DNA from: an uncultured Clostridia bacterium
GTDB lineage: Bacteria > Bacillota > Clostridia > Lachnospirales > Anaerotignaceae
Direction of reading: 5' to 3'
NCBI GenBank assembly: GCA_947036475.1
Contig: CAMQRG010000129.1
Coordinates: 1-5,850 of the forward strand
Length of the DNA: 5,850 nucleotides
This document shows positions 1 to 4,069 of this stretch, in pieces (the first letter of the stretch is position 1; each line of letters begins with the position of its first letter). The notes under the pieces are model-generated. The model had not been told where the DNA came from and made no database searches. It was given only the letters and a program-made list of their open reading frames with translations. The position numbers and the translations under genes were made by a program.

Positions 1-60
1 CCCTGCAAGGATTTTCAGTCCTTGACCCGTTTTCAGCCGCACATATGTGCGGCTGGGGAC
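1..60 (+). repeat. Structured intergenic repeat, copy 1 (left edge cut by the window)
   Basis: The segment starts with CCCTGCAA (1-8) and reaches GACCC (24-28). Between them lies a hairpin whose arms are CAAGGA (6-11) and TCCTTG (19-24) with a 7-nt loop. A T-rich spacer and the palindromic hairpin at 34-55 follow, and GGGGAC closes it (55-60). The same order (CCCTGCAA, hairpin, GACCC, T-rich spacer, hairpin, GGGAC) recurs at 3807-3884. The two share boxes and architecture rather than long sequence identity, so a common repeat family is an inference. The 7-nt loop looks like a tRNA anticodon loop on the minus strand, but no D-arm or acceptor stem is present. Confidence 0.45.
34..55. repeat. 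Perfect 22-bp palindrome
   Basis: Positions 34-44 (CAGCCGCACAT) are the exact reverse complement of 45-55. As RNA this gives a 9-bp stem (CAGCCGCAC with GTGCGGCTG) and an ATAT loop. No T-run follows directly, since the next T-rich stretch is ATATTTTT about 13 nt later. It may therefore be a 3'-end stabiliser, part of a repeat, or a protein-binding palindrome rather than a terminator. A near copy of its arms forms the terminator at 86-117. Confidence 0.75.
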
Positions 61-85
61 GATGGATATTTTTGTGTGAGAGATT

Positions 86-117
86 CCAGCTGCGGTTTTG
101 TGGCTGGGATTTTTTTT
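86..117 (+). terminator. Rho-independent terminator, plus strand
   Basis: Arms CCAGCTGC (86-93) and GTGGCTGG (100-107) form an 8-bp stem with two G-T wobbles around the loop GGTTTT. An uninterrupted run of eight T follows after GA (110-117). It would end a plus-strand transcript entering from left of the window. That gene is not visible, and no convincing coding sequence runs into this point. Confidence 0.7.
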
Positions 118-334
118 GTTCAGAAGCTGGGGGACTCCTTTGGGCAGGCGGGTTTGTAAGCACGCCAAGGGAAAATGGCGGTTTGCAAAGCCGGAAAATT
201 CAGGTTTTGCCATGTGGTTTGAGGGGATTTGCGGAACGCGAACATTACGTTCAGAATACCTTTCCTTTTATCGCAAATGCTCTCATTTTCCGGCAAAATA
301 CCTTTGACGAAAAGTTTTTTAAAATTCTCTTTTT
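118..334. other. Non-coding stretch with a distant inverted repeat
   Basis: No gene with a ribosome binding site or recognisable product is visible here. The only notable structure is a 10-bp inverted repeat, GCCGGAAAAT (190-199) against ATTTTCCGGC (285-294), enclosing 85 nt, which could close a longer folded RNA. An 8-nt direct repeat, ATACCTTT, occurs at 256-263 and 298-305. Several open frames pass through on both strands, but they are held open mainly by the neighbouring hexamer tract and resemble no family I recognise. Confidence 0.5.
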
Positions 335-388
335 CCTTCTCCTTCTCCTTCTCCTTCTCCTTCTCCTTCTCCTTCTCCTTCTCCTTCT
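335..388. repeat. Hexanucleotide tandem repeat (CCTTCT)x9
   Basis: Nine perfect consecutive copies of CCTTCT form a pure pyrimidine strand, flanked by further pyrimidines (about 326-390). The hexamer has no stop codon in any of the six frames. That explains the overlapping open frames reading poly-(Glu-Lys), poly-(Ser-Phe) or poly-Leu across it. Copy number probably varies between strains through slipped-strand synthesis. Because the unit is six bases, changes would not shift a reading frame. It lies downstream of the minus-strand gene ending at 556. Confidence 0.9.
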
Positions 389-398
389 CTGTCCCCGG

Positions 399-438
399 TG
401 TTCCCCGTTGTTTCCGAGTGTTCCCCATTGTTCCCAGA
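399..438. repeat. Degenerate 20-bp tandem duplication
   Basis: Copies at 399-418 and 419-438 both begin TGTTCCCC, followed by a G/A change and TTGTT, and agree at 15 of 20 positions. They sit directly against the hexamer tract. Between them and the tract is CTGTCCCC (389-396), the complement of GGGGACAG, which also occurs at 4019-4026. I see no gene between here and 555. Confidence 0.55.
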
Positions 439-555
439 CAGCAATTGCGCTGGTATACCCATGAAGAAAACCCTCGTTGCGTAAAAATTTCCGCTATCCT
501 TCTGAAATTGAGAGGCTTTGCGACTGCGCCGGTGAGAGAATGTCGGAAAGGAATG

Positions 556-1725
556 TTATGCCTCCGCGTTCCAGACAGTCAGCACAGCGGTTTTCGTTGC
601 GGCCTCCCAGCGTATTTCGCAAGTGACCCCCATCAGCTCCAGCGCCTTTGCAAAGTCCCGCAGAGATATGAATGTACGTTCGCCTTTTAGCGAGACAGGA
701 GTGGTAAGGCTGAGAAATTCGCCGCCCTCCATTCGCATTTTCGGCTCATCGGTGAAAATCAGCACTGCGGAGTTATACGGGTTGTCAGGTGTGGTGTGGC
801 AGATGGAAATGGTCCGCGCCGCGCTGTCCCAGATTGTGCTGAAATAGTTTTCCGGTTCAGGAGAGGACACAACTTCCAATGCACGCAGGGGGAGCATGGT
901 ATAGCCTTCGCTGATGTAAGGCGACGCGCCGACTGTTATGGCAGACGAACCATCTTTGAGGACGACAGGGCTGCCTACAGGGAAACGGTATTCATGAGAA
1001 AGAGCGTTCTGCTCTGCCGGAAGTTCCTCCGGTTTCTCTGTGTCGGATTTCGCGCTGTTTTTCAGCAGTGTCACAGTACCAGCTTCGCGGTCGATATCCT
1101 GATCGTAATCATAAGCAATCTGCTTCGATTTGACCGAAGAATCATGTGTGACGGCAATTGCGCGGACGTGGTCATCGGGGAAAATGACTTTCGCTTTATC
1201 CCGTACACTGAGGACAGCTTCGCCGCCTTTGACGTCGTTCAGTGTAAATACGTATCCGGCTGGGTCAAATGTAATTTTGACGCTCTCCGAAAACACCAGC
1301 GGTCCATGCTCCACAAATATACCGCTGGCAGCGCTGCTGTCTGTTGTAATGAGCATACTGCCGCGTCCGGCGAATGTGAGTTTGCCCTCGCAATAAACAG
1401 GCGTGCAGTCGTAAGCGTGGGCATATATCGCGTTAGTATCACCGACAAGCTGTATGGTGCTGTTTTCTGGCAGGAATATTGCTGCCTGATGCTCCATTTC
1501 GCCATCGGGAACTTGCACGCGAAAATCCTCCAGTGTCAGGGTTCGGGAACGCGCATTCCATTCCCAGCCCATATCGGCATTGGAGCAATTTTTTGTCCTG
1601 TCGCGAAAATCCAGATGCCAGTTATTGATGATGAGTGGTTCGGACGTTTTTGCGTATACGGGTGCGGCACAGAGCAGCGTGGTCAGTGCTGCAAATACGA
1701 CTATCATTTTTTTTACATTCTGCAT
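556..1725 (-). CDS. Exported protein with beta-rich N-terminal domain and copper-amine-oxidase-N-like C-terminal domain
   Basis: This 389-residue protein probably acts at or outside the cell surface; the exact role is unknown. Residues 1-25 are a Sec signal peptide: K5 K6, hydrophobic 7-21, and V-Y-A cleavage after A25. There is no lipobox. Residues 30-185 are beta-rich, with short segments such as GWEWNARSRTLTLEDF (53-68) and YCEGKLTFAGRGSM (111-124), the style of right-handed beta-helix or carbohydrate-binding-like domains in clostridial surface proteins. A charged Glu/Pro/Lys linker covers about 222-246. Residues 247-385 resemble the Cu_amine_oxidN1 (stalk) domain, with two half-repeats: YTMLPLRALEVV (275-286) with IWDSAARTISI (298-308), and TFISLRDFAKALELMG (351-366) with IRWEAATKTAVLTV (371-384). 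This domain is common on clostridial secreted proteins and does not imply amine oxidase activity. A frame extension to a TTG at 1743 exists, but AAAGGAG at 1734-1740 lies inside it, 8 nt before the ATG at 1725, so that ATG is chosen. The gene stands alone and is divergent from yhaM. I see no clear terminator below 556. Confidence 0.85.
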   Translation of the reverse strand: MQNVKKMIVVFAALTTLLCAAPVYAKTSEPLIINNWHLDFRDRTKNCSNADMGWEWNARSRTLTLEDFRVQVPDGEMEHQAAIFLPENSTIQLVGDTNAIYAHAYDCTPVYCEGKLTFAGRGSMLITTDSSAASGIFVEHGPLVFSESVKITFDPAGYVFTLNDVKGGEAVLSVRDKAKVIFPDDHVRAIAVTHDSSVKSKQIAYDYDQDIDREAGTVTLLKNSAKSDTEKPEELPAEQNALSHEYRFPVGSPVVLKDGSSAITVGASPYISEGYTMLPLRALEVVSSPEPENYFSTIWDSAARTISICHTTPDNPYNSAVLIFTDEPKMRMEGGEFLSLTTPVSLKGERTFISLRDFAKALELMGVTCEIRWEAATKTAVLTVWNAEA

Positions 1726-1733
1726 GCAAGCAT

Positions 1734-1740
1734 CTCCTTT
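1734..1740 (-). promoter_or_regulatory. Ribosome binding site that fixes the start of the secreted protein
   Basis: On the minus strand this reads AAAGGAG, followed by an 8-nt gap and ATG at 1725-1723. A longer open frame starting at TTG (1743) would read through this site as codons, which argues against that start. Confidence 0.8.
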
Positions 1741-1760
1741 CAAATCATTGCGTTTATTCC

Positions 1761-1789
1761 ATCATACCACAAATCGCGTATTCATGCAA
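1761..1789 (-). promoter_or_regulatory. Sigma-A-type promoter for the secreted-protein gene
   Basis: On the minus strand, TTGCAT (1789-1784) is a moderate -35, and TATGAT (1766-1761) is a -10 one base from consensus, with a 17-nt spacer. Transcription would start near 1754, about 14 nt above the ribosome binding site. Confidence 0.55.
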
Positions 1790-1812
1790 AAAGAAGAAGG
1801 CATCGGGACGCC

Positions 1813-1846
1813 AGAGGGCACAGAGCCCGTAAGCTCTTTTTCTTTT
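1813..1846 (+). terminator. Weak terminator-like hairpin in the divergent region
   Basis: GGGC (1816-1819) can pair with GCCC (1825-1828). Alternatively AGAGC (1822-1826) can pair with GCTCT (1833-1837), followed by TTTTTCTTTT (1837-1846). It lies upstream of the yhaM -10 box and has no obvious plus-strand gene before it. It could be a leftover or could insulate yhaM. The stems are short. Confidence 0.3.
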
Positions 1847-1879
1847 CATTTTTATGTGGCGGGAGCGGCGGAAATCGTG

Positions 1880-1885
1880 TATAAT
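1880..1885 (+). promoter_or_regulatory. -10 box of the yhaM promoter
   Basis: This is a perfect TATAAT, with TG immediately before it. No good -35 lies 16-18 nt upstream (GTGGCG at 1857-1862 is poor). Transcription would begin near 1892, giving a leader of about 45 nt. That leader contains the hairpin GGGGC (1905-1909) / GCCCC (1914-1918), ending 7 nt before the GGAGG at 1926-1930. Confidence 0.55.
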
Positions 1886-1936
1886 AAGGTAGAAACGAGC
1901 AAAGGGGGCGCGTGCCCCATAGAACGGAGGACATTC

Positions 1937-2881
1937 ATGAAATATATCAACGAACTGCGCGAGGGCGAAAACGTCATGGAACACTACCTTTGTAAAACGC
2001 GCCAGAGCATGAAATCCCGCAATGGAAAGACGTATCTTTCTCTGAAATTGCAGGATAAAACTGGCATGGTCGATGCCAAGGTCTGGGATATGACGAAGGA
2101 CATCCAGAGCTTCGCGGAGGGTGATTTTATCAAGATAGACGCGTTTGTCACCACATTTAACAACGATTTGCAGCTGAACGTGAAACGCGTCCGTCGCAGT
2201 CACGAGGGCGAATATGACCCTGCAGATTTTGTGCCATGTACGGAAAAAAACATTGACGAGATGTACAATACACTGATGGGTTACATAAAAACCATATCCA
2301 ATCCGCACATCAAAAAACTGCTGGAGGAGGTTTTTCTGCGCCATCCGGTTATTTCCAAGGAATTTAAGTACCACTCTGCGGCAAAAAATATGCACCACAG
2401 TTTTCGCGGCGGGCTGGTAGAGCATACGCTTTCTGTGACCGAAACCTGCGATTTTCTGGCTCCGCGTTACAAATTCGTAAACAGAGATATCCTCATTGCG
2501 TGCGCTATGCTGCACGATGTTGCCAAGGTGATGGAGCTTTCTGACTTTCCGCAGAATGATTATACCGACGAAGGGCAGCTTCTGGGGCACATTTTTATGG
2601 GTGCGGAACTGGTGCGGGATACGGCGGCAGGCATAGAGGGCTTTCCGGAACAGCTGAAAACATTGATGATGCATTGTATACTGGCACATCATGGAGAACT
2701 TGAGTTTGGCTCTCCGAAGGTGCCGGAAACTATTGAGGCGTTTCTGCTGCACTGCGCAGATAATTTGGACGCAAAAACAAAGATGTATGAGGAAACACTT
2801 GCGGCGGATACTACACAGGGCAGCTGGGCAGGTTATCATCGTATGCTTCAGCGGAACATCCGCCGGTCGGATTTTGAGTGA
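1937..2881 (+). CDS. yhaM: YhaM-type 3'-5' exoribonuclease (OB fold plus HD domain)
   Basis: This 314-residue cytoplasmic protein has the same length as Bacillus subtilis YhaM, a metal-dependent 3'-5' exonuclease acting on RNA and single-stranded DNA. Residues 10-90 fit the nucleic-acid-binding OB fold (NGKTYLSLKLQDKTGMVDAKVWD, split here as 29-40 and 41-51). Residues 150-285 are the HD metal-binding domain: VEH163, the LH193-D194 doublet in MLHDVAKV, GH218, AHH251-252 followed by GELEFGSP, and D275 in ADNLDAK. All expected metal ligands are present. The ATG at 1937 is preceded by GGAGG (1926-1930) with a 6-nt gap; the frame stays open further upstream, but without comparable signals. A 2-nt gap separates its stop from the next ATG, so co-transcription with the following two genes is likely. 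The family call is firm, but the in vivo substrate in this organism is not visible. Confidence 0.93.
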   Translation: MKYINELREGENVMEHYLCKTRQSMKSRNGKTYLSLKLQDKTGMVDAKVWDMTKDIQSFAEGDFIKIDAFVTTFNNDLQLNVKRVRRSHEGEYDPADFVPCTEKNIDEMYNTLMGYIKTISNPHIKKLLEEVFLRHPVISKEFKYHSAAKNMHHSFRGGLVEHTLSVTETCDFLAPRYKFVNRDILIACAMLHDVAKVMELSDFPQNDYTDEGQLLGHIFMGAELVRDTAAGIEGFPEQLKTLMMHCILAHHGELEFGSPKVPETIEAFLLHCADNLDAKTKMYEETLAADTTQGSWAGYHRMLQRNIRRSDFE

Positions 2882-2883
2882 TT

Positions 2884-3189
2884 ATGAATAAAGAGGAAAA
2901 GCCCATTTCCGCAAGCGAGTTGAACAGGTATTCGTACTGCCCATACCAGTGGTATTACGAACGTACGTATGGAATGAAGGAACTGCGGCGGCTGTATCGG
3001 GAGCGTAATGAGCGGCTTGGGCTGACGGATAAAGCGGCGGGAAATTTTACGCGCGGGCTGGAACACCACCGAAAGAGTTACCGGAGGCTGCGCTGGCGCA
3101 TCAGACTGTGCAGGTTTGCGGCTGTGCTTGTGTTATTGATACTGTTGGGACTGATTGGATATTTTTGGGTGCGCTATGGAATGGCTTGA
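2884..3189 (+). CDS. Cas4-like nuclease, N-terminal half, with C-terminal membrane helix
   Basis: This protein has 101 residues. Residues 9-30 (SASELNRYSYCPYQWYYERT with C19, within this span) match the opening of Cas4/Dna2/RecB-type nucleases, where a YCP cysteine is the first ligand of a [4Fe-4S] cluster. GLEHHR (58-63) fits the motif-I histidine that binds catalytic metal. A basic stretch (64-78) precedes one membrane helix at about 78-97, so the nuclease part should face the cytoplasm. It has no D...ExK core of its own and cannot be a complete nuclease. The missing parts are encoded by the next gene, which overlaps it by 14 nt. The ATG at 2884 has no good ribosome binding site and sits 2 nt after the yhaM stop, pointing to translational coupling; a GTG at 2878 is an alternative start. 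An alternative reading is one gene split by a single-base frameshift. Confidence 0.75.
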   Translation: MNKEEKPISASELNRYSYCPYQWYYERTYGMKELRRLYRERNERLGLTDKAAGNFTRGLEHHRKSYRRLRWRIRLCRFAAVLVLLILLGLIGYFWVRYGMA

Positions 3190-3775
3190 AAGCTGGAAAA
3201 GTTTGCTTGAAAACAGGACAGCGGCAGAACTGGCAGGGATTGCCGTTGTTCTGCTGCTGATGTTTTGTCTGCTTTTGCGGCGGGGAGGCAGGAGGCTGCG
3301 GAAGCTGCCCGCGCGGGACACTCTGCGGGGCTATACGCTGATTTATGCCGACCAGAAAGGCGGGGCAGGGCAGGAGGATTTCGGGAAATTGCTGTATTCA
3401 GCGCGGTTTGGGCTGCAGGGCAAGCCGGACTATGTGTTCCGAAGCAGGCTCGGCGGGCGGATTATGCCAGTGGAACTGAAAAGCGGACGGATTGGCGATG
3501 CGCCGGAGCCGCACAGGGGGGATTATTTGCAGCTGGCGGCGTATTTTTTGCTGTTGGAAGATGTCTATGGGAAACGGCCGAGGTTTGGACGGCTGGTGTA
3601 TGCCGATTATATGTTCGAGATAAGGAATACGGCTGGCGTGCGGCGGGAGGTTCTGCGGACGATGGCGGAGATGCGGCAGATGCTGGAGACTGGTGAGGGA
3701 CGCGCGGAGTGCAGCTTTATACATTGCAGGCACTGCGTCTGCAATGGGACAGTATGCGAGTTTTCTGGCAGGTAA
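3176..3775 (+). CDS. Cas4-like PD-(D/E)XK nuclease, C-terminal half, with N-terminal membrane helix
   Basis: This protein has 199 residues. After a short N-terminus, one membrane helix covers about 19-35 and is followed by a very basic stretch (RRGGRRLRK, 35-43), placing the rest in the cytoplasm. The nuclease core is clear: D85 in GKPDYV, E100 and K102 in PVELKSG, and Q119...Y123 in QLAAY. Near the end C184-x2-C187-x6-C194 (with an extra C189) matches the last three [4Fe-4S] cysteines of Cas4-type proteins. The first cysteine and the motif-I histidine are absent here and present in the preceding protein. The ATG at 3176 is chosen because it leads straight into the helix; a TTG at 3155 is in frame just after a stop (3152-3154). 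Neither has a strong ribosome binding site, consistent with coupling to the upstream gene. No cas genes or CRISPR repeats are nearby, so a CRISPR role is not supported. Confidence 0.8.
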   Translation: MEWLESWKSLLENRTAAELAGIAVVLLLMFCLLLRRGGRRLRKLPARDTLRGYTLIYADQKGGAGQEDFGKLLYSARFGLQGKPDYVFRSRLGGRIMPVELKSGRIGDAPEPHRGDYLQLAAYFLLLEDVYGKRPRFGRLVYADYMFEIRNTAGVRREVLRTMAEMRQMLETGEGRAECSFIHCRHCVCNGTVCEFSGR

Positions 3776-3784
3776 AAAGATTAA

Positions 3785-3801
3785 GACAGGGGGACTCTGT
3801 C
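3785..3801 (+). other. Hairpin just after the nuclease operon
   Basis: Arms GACAG (3785-3789) and CTGTC (3797-3801) enclose GGGGACT and start 10 nt after the stop codon. No T-run follows, so it is not a standard terminator. It may belong to the intergenic repeat that follows directly. Confidence 0.4.
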
Positions 3802-3806
3802 CTGCA

Positions 3807-3884
3807 CCCTGCAAACTCTTTAAAAAGGGCTCGACCCTAAACTTTATTTCCATCCGTATGCATGTGCGAATGCAGAGATGGGAC
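3807..3884 (+). repeat. Structured intergenic repeat, copy 2
   Basis: The order is CCCTGCAA (3807-3814), a hairpin of CTCTTT (3816-3821) with AAAGGG (3824-3829), GACCC (3833-3837), and an AT-rich spacer. A two-part stem follows: CCATC (3850-3854) with GATGG (3877-3881), and TGCAT (3859-3863) with ATGCA (3870-3874), loop GTGCGA. GGGAC (3880-3884) closes it. Copy 1 at 1-60 has the same order. The element occupies the 294-bp gap 3776-4069, in which I see no gene. Confidence 0.45.
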
Positions 3885-3975
3885 AAGAAGGCGGAGCAGG
3901 CAGTTTGATACAGTTCTGGACGCGTGATTATGCAGCTGGAAAACAGGTTAAGAGATGAAAGCGTATGCAACTGAC

Positions 3976-3981
3976 TATAGT
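3976..3981 (+). promoter_or_regulatory. Possible -10 box for rlmD
   Basis: TATAGT differs from consensus at one base and lies about 90 nt before the rlmD start. No recognisable -35 is present at normal spacing, so this is weak. Confidence 0.25.
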
Positions 3982-4016
3982 AAAACGGACTTTGCCCGCT
4001 CAGCAGCAACGAAATA

Positions 4017-4043
4017 GAGGGGACAGCCTCCCGAAAGTTTTTT
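4017..4043 (+). terminator. Weak terminator or attenuator-like site before rlmD
   Basis: GAGG (4017-4020) can pair with CCTC (4027-4030), and a run of six T follows at 4038-4043, but 7 nt after the stem. With only 4 bp it would terminate poorly. It could separate the yhaM-nuclease transcript from rlmD, or be part of the GGGGACAG repeat motif (4019-4026). Confidence 0.25.
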
Positions 4044-4069
4044 AGGTCTTAAAGAAAAGGAGAGAAAAC

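Noticed and set aside
4..24. Anticodon-arm-like hairpin (minus-strand loop CTGAAAA, as in tRNA-Phe)
   Set aside because: The flanking sequence has no D-arm, T-arm or acceptor stem. It is better explained as the first hairpin of the structured repeat.
1..25. Possible 3' end of an upstream gene (frame with TGA at 23-25)
   Set aside because: Only seven codons are visible and nothing in them is recognisable. The terminator at 86-117 hints at an upstream gene but does not show its frame.
120..428. Minus-strand open frame with a long Glu-Lys repeat (102 residues)
   Set aside because: It is open because the CCTTCT tract has no stops in any frame. There is no ribosome binding site, and the remainder resembles no family I know.
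461..484. ATG AAG AAA ACC CTC GTT GCG TAA, which looks like the start of a signal peptide
   Set aside because: Only seven codons, no ribosome binding site and no continuation in another frame.
45..690. Two plus-strand open frames reading poly-Leu or poly-(Ser-Phe) through the hexamer tract
   Set aside because: Same artefact. They have no start signals, and the longer one runs into the 3' part of the minus-strand secreted-protein gene.
796..1884. Long plus-strand open frame opposite the secreted-protein gene
   Set aside because: It is the antisense shadow of a gene with a signal peptide, ribosome binding site and promoter, and its translation is cysteine- and arginine-rich without domain features.
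1754..2839. Long minus-strand open frame opposite yhaM
   Set aside because: Shadow of yhaM, whose family, length and catalytic residues are clear.
3176..3775. Interpretation as a CRISPR-associated Cas4
   Set aside because: No cas1, cas2 or other cas genes and no CRISPR repeats are in the window. The membrane helices are not typical of CRISPR Cas4, so only the fold-level similarity is claimed.
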